DNA from: Sesamum alatum
Taxonomy: Eukaryota > Streptophyta > Magnoliopsida > Lamiales > Pedaliaceae
Length of the DNA stretch: 64,000 bases
Direction: 5' to 3'
Assembly: GCA_034509735.1 (NCBI GenBank)
Contig: JACGWO010000003.1
Location: 36,106,466 to 36,170,465, forward strand
Each line of letters begins with the position of its first letter. Position 1 is the stretch's first letter. The notes under the pieces are model-generated. The model was not told the DNA's origin, ran no database searches, and saw only the letters and a list, made by a program, of their open reading frames with translations. Shown here one piece after another: positions 35,795 to 46,900 of this stretch. Made by a program: the position numbers and the translations under genes.

Positions 35795-36275
35795 TTTGCA
35801 GTGTTGGATCGGTGGTTCGCCTCGACGTCCACCTCCAATGTGGCGGCGCTGCTGGCCAAGGGGTACCCACAACACACCATAGTCTTCGAGGATCTTGAGG
35901 ACGCCGGGATAGCTCCTTCGGAATATACTTCCAGAACATTCCGGCGGCGATGCTCTTTTACAGAGACGTCGACCTGAGGAAGCTCAAGTACACAGGAAAG
36001 TTCTACCCGCACGGCCGGCCTGTCTTTCAAGAACGGCAGGCTCCCGGGGCACGTTGTGGTGGAGCAGAAGTACACTGGACTCCAAGGTGGAGTCAGCCAA
36101 CGACGACCATCCGTCGCACGATGTGTATCAGCGATAGATGTTCCTGAAGGAGGTGTATGAGACGCTGAGGGGCAGCCCGCAGTGGAATGAGGCCCTCTTC
36201 GTATGATAAGCATGACACCCAATCATGGGGTGCCAAACCCGGATGGCATTGTGGGGCCCGACCCGTTTTTCTTCA
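35795..36275 (+). pseudogene. Non-specific phospholipase C (NPC) gene fragment
   Basis: Reading across frames on the plus strand gives, in NPC order: VLDRWFAS; NVAALLAKGYPQHTIVFEDL; then, after a frameshift, FGIYFQNIPAAMLFYRD; LRKLKYTGKFYPHGRP; NDDHPSHDVYQ; FLKEVYETLRGSPQWNEALF; and NPDGIVGPDPFFF. These are conserved blocks of plant NPC phosphoesterases, which hydrolyse phospholipids to diacylglycerol. Several blocks are missing (the HSATS-like segment before NVAALL and the TYDEHGG segment after ALF), and at least three frameshifts or stops occur. It is more GC-rich than its surroundings. The order of blocks is preserved, so this is a decayed gene copy rather than noise. Confidence 0.8.
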
Positions 36276-36277
36276 GG

Positions 36278-36336
36278 CAACCCCACGCTGCACGCAGTCA
36301 GTCTATTACTTTCTCCTCCCGCAAATGCTTGATGGG
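36278..36336 (-). pseudogene. Stray copy of part of the BUD31 last exon
   Basis: The stretch CTATTACTTTCTCCTCCCGC and AAATGCTTG matches the functional BUD31 exon at about 37822-37850 with two mismatches in 29 bases. The neighbouring bases are also similar. Read on the minus strand it gives [10 protein letters not shown], against [11 protein letters not shown] in BUD31. Confidence 0.6.
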
Positions 36337-36426
36337 TTTCATAAGCTCCAACTTCAAGAATGGAGGAAAATTTTGTGTGATGGGATGACTAAAACTTGCA
36401 ATGACAGTCTTGAGGTTGCCAGTGTT

Positions 36427-36690
36427 CTACTCACAGTATCCACTGACTCGTGTAAACCTTGTCTGGTACTTTGGGTAGCCTGAAATGGCGATACTTCCCT
36501 CGATGTATTCACCCGTCTTTCTTCTTGCTAAGACATCCATTGGGGTCGTTTTTCGAGCACCACTAACACCAACGAGTGCTGTTAATACTCCAGGCCTGAA
36601 AGCTCTATTCACACCCGTAGTAGTTGGAGACGAGCACCTACAACTCTTTAAGCTTTCATTTTCTGTCAAAAAACTCACAAATTTCACCTC
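36427..36690 (-). pseudogene. PDR transporter NBD2 fragment, minus-strand copy
   Basis: An open but degenerate frame gives [44 protein letters not shown] and [17 protein letters not shown]. It corresponds to the Walker A region of PDR nucleotide-binding domain 2. The Walker A Gly before KTT is Arg, which would impair ATP binding. It could be the missing upstream part of the pseudogene at 30865-32892, separated by about 3.5 kb of inserted DNA. Confidence 0.85.
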
Positions 36691-36704
36691 AATGATCCTT
36701 TTGG

Positions 36705-37070
36705 AATTTCTTGTAGTTCAAAGTGTGAACAACATTTCTCTCCAAGTACCACGAGGTGTGAGTGGGCTTTCAAGTCTGGAGTATAATCAGCACTCGTCAT
36801 ATTTAGTGGTGCTGAAAGAACAACCCTAATGGATGTCTTGGCAGGAAGAAAAGACGGGTGAATACATCGAGGACAGTATCACCATTTGAGGCTACCCATC
36901 GAGGACAGTATCACCATTTGAGGCTACCCAAAGAACCTGACGACATTTGTACGAGTCAGTGGATAGTGTGAGCAGAATTATATTCATTCTCCTTATGTTA
37001 CCGTCTAATCTGTGCTCTACTCTGCTTGGTTACGTCTTCCAGTGGAAGTGAATGAAGAAGCTAGACAGGT
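36705..37070 (+). pseudogene. PDR transporter NBD2 fragment, inverted plus-strand copy
   Basis: On the plus strand, degraded RGVSG, then MDVLAGRK, YIEDSITI, GYPKNLTTFVRVSG, IHSPYVTV and VLYSAWLRLPVEVNEEARQ cover and extend past the same Walker A region as the adjacent minus-strand fragment. Stops (TGA, TAA) interrupt it. A 32-bp unit is exactly duplicated inside it (36865-36896 and 36897-36928). A GT donor follows EEARQ. Confidence 0.85.
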
Positions 37071-37133
37071 TTGTCTACTTCTCTTTTGCTTACTTAATTT
37101 CCTTCTTTTATTCCACTGCACTAAAAGATGTTT

Positions 37134-37220
37134 ACTTTGTAGGGAAGTAGAGGTCTTCTTTATGAGTTCTTACACTCTGTGTTTCATAAGCCCCATCTTG
37201 AACAATGGTGGAAAAATAGA
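37134..37220 (-). pseudogene. Small PDR exon remnant
   Basis: The phrase ACTTTGTAGGGAAGTAGAGG followed by TC also occurs at about 32078 in the PDR exon encoding SDLYFPTK. The following TTTATGAGTTCTT matches the ELIKE codons. The next block (TTTCATAAGCCCCATCTTGA) resembles about 36339-36360. It is scrambled and non-functional. Confidence 0.55.
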
Positions 37221-37774
37221 TATTAATACAACACTTCGGAACATTTTTTAGCCCCCTGTATTACTCAACTACTTCATATACCCTCCCTATTTGTTGTTTG
37301 ATAGTCCAGCAAATTCCATCATAAATAAACGTCAAATGTTACTAATACTTTATTAAACAAATACTTAGTTGTCGATCACGTATACATACATGATCAAATA
37401 AAGATTGAGATTGAAGAGTGAAAACTGTTTAACAAATCTGGGCAAAAGATTCAGTTTTGTTTCATACCCACATCTCAAAACTGAGTACCTTTCAAATTTT
37501 TGCTCCTGACTGTCGTTAAGGTAAGTCCATGAAAAATTCTCCAATCCCATCATGAATTAGATACAATAACTGCCATGTTCGTTACATTGCCATACTGATC
37601 CAGTAAGTTTGGAAAGATATATGAAAAAGCAGGCATGACTTTGAGTTCATGAGCTTGCACAACAGAGTCAACAAATCCCCCTTGTCCAGAATATGTGAAG
37701 CCGTCTTTGACATCATCAGTTCAAATGCACGATACAGAGACATTCAGCTTCAGTTTGCCGATAGAAATGCGTCC

Positions 37775-38547
37775 TTAATCTCCACTTGCACAACCCCTGC
37801 AACCGCAATGCACACATTCTATAACTTTCTCCTCTCGCAAATGCTTGGGCACTCGGCAAACACAAGTAGTTTGAAAGTTATGGTCCCGAGGCTGCATGCA
37901 CCTCAAGCAACAAAGCCTTTCATAACCAGGCTGCAAACACACCAATCATGAGAAATGTAGTACTTCATAATGCACGGATCACAATCAGACTTGTTAACGT
38001 CAAAATAGACAGAGATTCCACAGCACAGATGAAATTAAACAAACACCAAGAGACACAACAATAAAATGATCCACAGTTTCTACTATCATGATAAATTTAT
38101 TCAACATTATGAACCAACCTTTTTCCACTTTGCAATTAAGTTACGATCTGCATATCCCTGATCCATACAGAACTCATATAATTCCTTTGAGATCTCCTTC
38201 CTCCTATGATAAAGGTCAAAAATGTATCGACTCTTCTGATGGGCTATTTTGAAAATAGGCCACAACGCCTCACATTTTCTTTTTCCATCATGAGGATCAT
38301 TCTCAGCTGCCAACAAAAATAAATAAATTTAAAAAGTTTGAAGGAAAAAAAGAAAAGAAATAATATCACCGTGTTTACTCTTTTTGTCTCTTTCTGGATA
38401 AATACAAACACAATTAACAACAAAATAAAACCAAAAACGGAGAGTTAGAAGACCTTCTCTCATCTTTGCTTGTAGTTCCCGTAATGTAGGTTCAATCAAC
38501 TCCCATCCCTCTGGGTACTTTACCCGGTTAGTCTTCACCTTGGGCAT
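37775..38547 (-). CDS. BUD31: BUD31/G10 family splicing protein
   Basis: Coding exons are 38547-38454, 38306-38119 and 37930-37775. Phases 1 and 0 agree, giving 145 aa, the usual length of plant BUD31. The start is [20 protein letters not shown]. The middle contains [20 protein letters not shown] and [15 protein letters not shown] sequence (here [12 protein letters not shown]). The C-terminus is the Cys-rich G10 signature ([19 protein letters not shown], then [13 protein letters not shown]). BUD31 is a nuclear component of activated spliceosomes. A leader intron is likely: a donor TTTTTAG/GTATGTG at about 39586 and an acceptor TTTCATAG just before the ATG. The promoter side at about 39960 has ATGGGCCCAC. 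Fragments of this gene and its neighbours lie scrambled immediately downstream. Confidence 0.95.
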
Positions 38548-38572
38548 GATTTTCTATGAAAGAGACATGGAA

Positions 38573-39590
38573 ATACATTATGAGAAGATATGCGGGGAAA
38601 ATGCATAATAATGTTGGCACTATGATTGCATCACAAAAAGTTGATAATCTATAAATCCGTTCAGTCTATCTCACGCAAATGTAAGGATTAGGCTTTTAGA
38701 ATATTATCAAGAAACTCGTGAATTTTCCTATATCTTCATGGTGGTAAGTATCAGTGCGCTTTTATGAGGAGAAGCAGGACGCTTCCAGTATCTAATTTTT
38801 TAAGACATATCGCAGCGAGTCAGACATCCAGAAGAGGTCACACTGTAGCCAGTAGCGTCATAATGAGTAATCTCACGAGTCAAAGTTTGTAACGTCTGAA
38901 GCTAATCTTGAAGAAACTGAAACTAAGATAGCTGGGATAGGATTACTTCCAGTGATATGGAGATGCAAGACTTGGAAGATGAAGATTCATATTAAGCCAC
39001 TGATTAAAAGCCCAGAACTGCCACCAGGTAATAATATATTTGCAAACCATGAGGAGATAATCTGCATGGTTCTGAAACTGCAAAGCGATGATTATACCAT
39101 TTCAAAGCTACACGACCAATTTGGATTCACTGACAGAATATGTTAATGAGTAGCATGCTGCATTTAGTGGGATATTAACTGGGGACAGTATTCTCGCCAA
39201 TTTTAACTAGTTAAATATTTAAGAATTTCCATCTCCACTGTATTCTATTGAGTTAATTTTGAATGGGTTCTTGTACCTTGCTAGCTTCAATTTCTACAAT
39301 GATCTTCTCCCCAACTCAGCACGAAAACAAAAAAAAGAGTACAGTACGATAATCTAGGGACATAATCAGATTTATCCCTTTGAGTGACAAAATAACGGAA
39401 GAAAAAAAAAAGCGCGTGATAAAAGGAAAACCCTAGGACAGAATTTGGTAAAGCATCCAACTCCAATTCCTACGCCAACCACAAATATGTTCTACCCCAA
39501 TAACGAAACGCGAATTCATCAGTAAAAACGAAATACAAACGCCAAACTTGTAAGCATTCAATAATTACGTACACACATACCTAAAAATTG
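38573..39590 (-). other. Probable leader intron of BUD31
   Basis: Bounded by a GTATGTG donor side at about 39586 and a CTTTCATAG acceptor at about 38557 on the minus strand. It contains no convincing reading frame. Confidence 0.5.
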
Positions 39591-39962
39591 AGTAATTCCA
39601 AGGGATTCCAAGGCGCAGACGGGATCAGCAGAGCAAATTAGGGACCTCCAGCAGCTTGCAAAGAAGCCAAAAAGCAACTGAAACTCCTAATTTTCAGTTA
39701 ACAGAGAGGAGGATAGATTCACGAGCGGCTGCGGAGGTTTTTCACAGGCAGAGGCAGAGGAAATGAATTGTGTGAAGAAGAATAAAATCGCGTTCGGAGA
39801 TTAAACTTTTTTGGGAGCAAATTCCGTAGAGATTTTGAACTCAAGAAGATGATTAATTAGGCTGATGCGAGTCTAGAAGCATCGATTCAGAACAGGAGAG
39901 CGTTTTATCCTCGACACGCTTTCTTGTTTATCCCATATTATGCCAGCACGCTTTCTTAACCT

Positions 39963-39972
39963 ATGGGCCCAC
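39963..39972. promoter_or_regulatory. Site II-like ATGGGCCCAC upstream of BUD31
   Basis: A palindromic GGGCCC within ATGGGCCCAC, some 100-200 bp upstream of the likely transcription start. TGGGCC/C motifs (TCP-binding site II) are common in promoters of plant housekeeping genes. The role is inferred. Confidence 0.4.
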
Positions 39973-40260
39973 TGCTATAGAGGATCCAGTTCGATTTGGC
40001 CTCGTTAGTTTAGCACTTGAGCAGAGACTTCTTTGTTGTGTAACTTTGGATTAATTTTAACTTCAATAATTATTTGTTTAATTTCTTTGGCTAGCATAAT
40101 TTGCTTTTATTTTGAATAATTTTTGATCGGGTAAAAGTTTAATTCTACTCTTTTTTACTGATTTCATTTTTATTTCCTAATAGTTACTCGTACATATATG
40201 ATATATGCATCTGAAGTAGGTACCAAACTCGTACACGTGCATAAACATAAATTTTTTAGT

Positions 40261-40682
40261 GGGTAAATTATAGCCACCTCCACTGAAGTTCGATATATTT
40301 ATAAATACTCTCTCATTGTTTAAAAAATTACAAATACCTCCTAAAATTTGTAATTTTTAACCGAACGCCTGAAATTGACCATTTTACCCTTAAACGTTTT
40401 ATTAAAATTGTAAAAAAATCAACTGAGATAAATTTCATTATTGCTCCTCCGTATAAAAGATTTAAGAAAATAGGTGCATTGTAGTCCAAAAAAATTTTAA
40501 GAATTAAATAAAAAACAATACAGTGCATAAGGTATTTTGGTTAGTTGACGCATAAAAATGAATGAAGATAAATTATTTGTTAAACGGTTACGAAACTTCA
40601 AAAAAATATATGTATCTTTTCAAACAACGAAAAAGTATTTATAATTATGTCAAACCTAAAAAAAAGTAGCTGCAATTTACTC
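40261..40682. mobile_element. Foldback MULE-type element, family B, 422 bp
   Basis: The left end is GGGTAAATTATAGCCACC. The right end reads GCTGCAATTTACTC. It has a perfect 9-bp repeat TTTTTTAGT (40252-40260 and 40683-40691). It has the same length and arms as 23128-23549. Confidence 0.8.
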
Positions 40683-40954
40683 TTTTTTAGTACGAAGATG
40701 AATTACTTGTTTATTTCTACTCAATTTCAATTAACTCAGATTTCCAAAATCAATCATCCAAGTCAAACTTTCAATCAACTCTAAATCACTTAGTTTCAGA
40801 AAAATTTGTAAAACAGCAAAATCTGAAGCATGTAAAGGAATAGTGGGTGTGGATGCATCATCAAAGGGTGTCCCCATGGTAGAGGTAGACAGATCTTAGC
40901 TAAGGTTGTTGAGATCCTTAGTTCCCAACACACATGTAATAAGTCAAGTAAGCA

Positions 40955-43900
40955 CTATAATCTTTCCTTCACCAATGTTCTCAGAAGCCTTTCACTGTTC
41001 CACACCAGTACTAGTGTCTCCTTATGCACCGGCCTTCTGCCAGCTGCCGCCGACTTCTGCAGCTCTAAGCTGTTCTTTTGAAGCTTGCATCTTGCAATCT
41101 TAACACTACTCAGGAAGTATCTGTCAGAAAACTGAAGGGGAACCCTTATTACATGCAGCAGTTTCTTGATAATTAAGGATCGAAGCAAGTACCAGTTGCA
41201 AACTAATACTTACACATGGAATGTCGAAATCACCTTCACTTGCATCACATACATCAAGTGAGATTTTTCGAAGCATTGGCAGCTGTAGTCGTCATAAAGC
41301 ATAGTCGAAGGAACATGTTAGTTTGCACGATATTTCTTAAGCCCGTATCGCCAAATACAGATTACTTTACCTTTGAAGCAGCATAAATGATGAAGTTTCT
41401 TGGAATTCCACAGCCCTACAGTTTTCAACAGACAGAAGCAGTATTCTTGAATAGACAGAAGTTTTACTTAGTCAAGTAGTACAAACACGAAAATCAAGCC
41501 GGATAACATCAGATATTCGTATAACATGCACCTTGTGGATAGTTCATGTAGGTTTTAACAGAAACATAGATTGCAAAGAGAAAGGCGAGTAAAGCACTCA
41601 CGGTGTGACGTAGTATAAGATCTTCAAGGGCATGACAGTCCAAAAGAGATCTTACACCGTTCGCAGTTATCTCTCCACATTCCTGTAAAGCAAATTACAA
41701 TGTGCGGAGAATGTAAAATGACAGATGCAGATAATGCCATGCAAAAGAAAATAGCAAGCAAAGATGGAGCCACGAATATATCATTGCATTCTCAGCAACC
41801 TAATATGGTTTTTAACTATGAATTCTTTGGTGTTGTCTCTTATCAAGACCTCTTTCAAATGTGATACCTCAGTTAACACCCTTTTGGATACAACTTACCA
41901 GATTTCCTCATAAACGAGACCAAGATTAACTTGGCAAGAATTCCGGGAATGAGTTATTGTCTAGATATGATCCTTCCTATTGTCTTTACAATAGAGGCTC
42001 CTACAATGTACTCGAACAACTAAACCATGTTCTGTTAATAGACACGTTGGAGTTTACAATTTTCCCGGAGCATATAGTTAGGATTGATGATTTTCAATAT
42101 GCTCCTGCGTAAATCAGTACATGTTATCAAGAAAATACGCTGTGTGCAAATTTACTATTTCTATTTTGAGTATCTATTGATAATTTTGACCTTTGTCTTT
42201 GTTCCCATGTCTTCTGGCCAATTAATTATGTCATTATAATATTGGTAACTAAGTTAGGTGGGTACGTTTGTTTTTTGTTTTTGTTTTCGTTTTCTATCAA
42301 GACAAACTCAATCATCATCTGCGTTGTATATCAAGAAACATCATCATGTTGGTATCTTTTAAGGGCATTCAAATAATTCATTGCTGAAGAAATTTAGGCA
42401 GGAAGGGATCAATGTTTGCTTCTGGTTTGAGTCCTTAATGGAGACACAATACCCACTTTTCTTCTCTCCTTTCAGTAGTTCTGTTTTCTTCTTACTTCGA
42501 AGATTTACAAACATGGTGCCGAAAGAAAGATTTACCTATTCAGAATGACAAAAGAAATTAGAGAGAAGGGTAGCAGCAAACCTCGAGATGCAGAGATGTC
42601 AACCCTGGCCAACCACTTGAAATTATAGCTTGTGCTTCTACGAACGATACAGAAAGAGAGGAGCTTTCATTATCTCTTGAGCCACATCACATTAAAGAAG
42701 CACATAAAGAAAGGACAACGGCACTCAGATGCAGCAGATTGGAAAAACTCAAAGACAAAGTTTAACAATCAGAAATATTTAGTTACAATAAACTTATTCT
42801 GAATACACTCACCAGAATCGAGCAATGTGCATCCTATCAGTGAAAGCTTAACCAAATTGGTGCAATTCTCAGCCAGAGTAGCCAATTCTTCATTAGTCAT
42901 CCATGGCACTACTCTTTCAAGTTTCAAGTTCCTCAAATTTGGCATATTGAACTTAAAACTTAACGAGGATATGTCACCAAAGCAATAGCAAAGAGCCAGG
43001 AATTGCAAGTGTGGCAAGGTTCTTAGTATGTTGGCTATTGCAGAGTCGGATATCACCTGTGAACAGAAATAAATATATCATACAATGGCACTAATTGGCT
43101 GCAGACAGTTTACACTTATTAAAATGAAAGAGAACAATTATACTAGACTACCAATTGTAGAAAGGCATAAGGAAGTGAAAAGTATATTTGCCTGATAAGG
43201 ACACATCAAAACATTTAATTTTATAGAAGATAGAAGTCACCCAGGGGTTTCAATCGATAACGACCTTTATCAAAAACTTCCTGCTCTAAGACAAAAGGAT
43301 AATAAGGAGAATGATAGGAGAGAATAAAGATCTGATCCCAACTGGCTACTATAGAATATCATACCCATTCCTTCGTTAGTTCTATTTGTATAAACTGACA
43401 TATGCCGTGCAAGAACAGATACTAAAAGTAAGAAAAAAATTAAGCATATCTGCACTGCCTATTAATACTCAGTTTTGACCACCAGTAGGAGACAATTTAC
43501 TATTGGATAACGTAACTAACAAGATGAATATCATAGCTCACCTACATTACCTGAAAATAAAGAATCAATGTCTCAAGCATTGGACAGATGGTGGGTAACA
43601 GCTTCAAGCCATCGTGGCCTAAGGATCCACCTAAACCAACAACTAAGCTCCTTAATGTTGTAATTGCTGGTTTAAGGGCTGCGAGAGAGAAAAATGAGAA
43701 CCCCCATCCAACTTCAAACTCCTCCAATTTGCAGGACTTGCCTAGCTCAGAGTACAATTCTTGCGGAGTGAATGATGGAATACACAATTTTCTTTCTTTA
43801 GTTTCACTTTCCAGTCGTAACAGATGCCTACAGCCTCTTATCTTCAGAGATTTTAGATCAGGATTTCTACGAATAACATGAGCTAAAGCAGGAATGGAGA

Positions 43901-46900
43901 CCTGAAATGTCACAAGAACAACAATTTTGGATTAGTTAGGCCTGTATGTAACTGTGTTTAACTCAAACATAGTTCTGGTACCAGCAAAGTCGATAGCAAC
44001 TCAAGATAACTCATTCCTAGAATAATTATTTAACCCAGAAAAAAGAAAAGAGGGCATGTTTCCCCATGTCGAAGATGATCAAGGAAATGGAAGCCCAGAT
44101 GCTATTTCCTTCTCCACATTTTGTCTTTAACATATATGGTACACAATCCAAATCTGCTTTCAGTAATATATGATGATGTCAAACAAGAATTATCTTCTAA
44201 TAGAAAGGCTTCAGGTTCCGTACCTCGGTATCTGAAACATCAAGCATCTCCAAGGATGCCCCTGAAAACCTATAAAGAGCATCATCAACAAGTTGAATTT
44301 CTCTGAGACACAGACTCCTTAAATTATTTGCCCCAGACATAAGCTCGCACAAAAGCTTTCCAGTCACCCCTGAGAACAGAGTGTTACATGTGTTCTCAGC
44401 CAAAAAGTAGTGAAAATTAAGATAGTGGGAAGGGAAATTTAAACAGTATATACCACGGCAGCCACCAATGTGCAGAGTTAGAAGTTTGGGAGCAATCAAC
44501 TGAGAGCGCCTTTTATTTTGCTGTGTTACACTGGAAATACCCGAGGAAAGTGCCAGAATTGAATTGTTCCGGAAAGAAGTATCACATGCCAAAACTGATT
44601 GTAGCATTTTACATCTTAGAATCATTACTGCTATACCATGGTCCGTAACTGATGTACAGCCTTTCAAGTTAATGTAACTCAAAGAATGGCAGACTTCTGA
44701 AATCATAAGGAGATCGGAATCTGAAACACAGTGAAAAACTAACTTTAACTTTGACCGGCGTACGAAGTAAAATTTCTGTATACCCCAGAACATCACAAGA
44801 CAACAACAAGCCATAATATCAAGAAAGTGCGAAACAAATGAGGTTGCAAGATAACAGAACAGTACAAAACTTTCATTCCAGAAGGAAGGAAAAGAAAGGT
44901 AATTAAGGGAGAAGTTAGCTTTCTATCCAAGCCCCGTGACTATTCACCGTCTTGGTAATGCAAGGACGGTAACCCAGGCAACCTTTGTCTATATTCAAGT
45001 AGGCTTCAATCTGACATTCATCTGAAGAATTGAAGCCCATGCTATCTGCCTAAAAGTTTAAAACCTTGATGGAAGCCTGAATAAAACATAAAGCTGCATT
45101 GGGCATAGATACATGAGAAAAGTACAATGACCTCTTGGCTAAGACCCTAACTCAATTAAACTTCACGTTAGAGGAATGATGAAAAATGCTAAGTACCCAC
45201 ATCTCACTTTAGAGTCCATAAACATTCAGTAATCTCTCTCCTTGAGCCCTTGGTCCTGGTAACAGAACCCTAGCACCTATACCTCCATGGGCAGACTGCC
45301 TTTGCATGAGAATCTCTAAGTACTTTCCTTATTTAACAATAATTCACTTACGTTTTAATTCCTTTTCATTTTTTCCTGGTTTCGGGGTGGGTGGGGTGGG
45401 GAGAGGGGGGGGGGGGGGGAGGGCAGCAAGGAGAATCTTACCACTGATGTCATTTCGACCTTCCAAAGTGAGTTTTATGATACTTGATGGCAAGGGCCTG
45501 GATATATAAGATAGTGAAGTAGCTGACTGGCAATTATATATGTCAGATGATGCTGTTGATCGTTCTGGTGATAGAACGGATGAGGATGCTATAATAGATA
45601 CTTTTGCAGGTATAACAGGGGTAATATCCAAAGTCAGGTCAACATTTGTTAGTAGGGGGAATTTTTGCACCCATTGACCCAACTCTCTTGTCTTTAAGTT
45701 TGAAAAATAAGCTGCCCTCAATGTGCGTAATGATGGGAATGACTTGCAGAAACAATTAATTGCTGACTCCAGGAAGAGGGATGGACAATTTGAAATATCC
45801 AACTCCTGCACTGCTTCAAAAGCCAACACCTGGTCCAGGGCAAGTGAGAGCCTGAAACCATCCCTGAGACTATTTGCATGGTTAGCAGAAGACTTCTTAA
45901 TGATCTTGCTTAATATCCGATCTGCATCGTATGATGGAAGCACAGAAAGAAGACATAGTCCTGCTGTAATCTGTGGGCAACCAGAAACATCCACTTTCTG
46001 CGCATATAGAAAAAATTTGTATTTACTAAACACACCGGGCTATGCATAACACATGCAATTTAAAAGAGACAGACACCAAATTGACTTTGCCTAATCAAGA
46101 TCATATTTAAAGAAAGGAACTCATCTATGTAAAGAGAAACCTGAAACCAGAACTTTCGAAGAGATTCTGAACTGAAACGACCAGCATGTGCCCCGTACAA
46201 CAGCAGTGAGGAAACTATCTCTTTCTTTTGATTTATTTATTGATAAGAATGTTGAAAATCAATCTTGGAGGATTAAAAACCTGTCATTTTGAATGCCTAT
46301 TTCTCAACTCTACGAGGCACACATTTCATTAATCTTGAACACCCTTAGTACACGAGTACATTGCTCCCCCACCCCAACCAACATAGATTCTTAACATGAC
46401 AAGTATACTGGATAGCTTGCTATCAATAAAAGTAAATGATAAAAAATCAAATTAAAACCAAATCCTAGAGAAAATGTCAAGGACACAGTAGTTTTCAATA
46501 AATAATAACAATAATTCAGGCGAAAAAGAAGTTCCAAGAAATACTGAGTATCCTTGCAATGAGGATATAGGTTTATAGGAAAAACCTGTGCATATTTTGT
46601 TAACCGAATCCTAAGGTGGCTCGAGCGACCTTCTGTAATGATGTCTGTCAAACTCATACAATCATGTCCTGCTAGACTCAAGATAGCACCAGTAGCTTTA
46701 TCGGCAAACTCAGAAAAGAAATGGCACCTCCTTTTTCCTAAACATAAAATGAGGACACATTTATAGACAGTTCATATACTGAGGCATTTAGCATCTCTTT
46801 TGCTAGTTAAAAGAGCTAGTAATATATGCAAGAATCCTACCAGCAGCAAACCACAGGGGAAGAAGGCCTTTACGTATCTGTTCAAAACAAAAATGAACGA

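Noticed and set aside
35661..36222. Minus-strand frames over the NPC fragment
   Set aside because: Plus-strand blocks match phospholipase C in order; the minus frames match nothing.
38952..39146. 64-codon frame in the BUD31 leader intron
   Set aside because: It has no recognisable domain and is most simply intronic sequence.
45306..45509. 67-codon frame over the G-tract
   Set aside because: It runs through an intron and a homopolymer and has no coding character.
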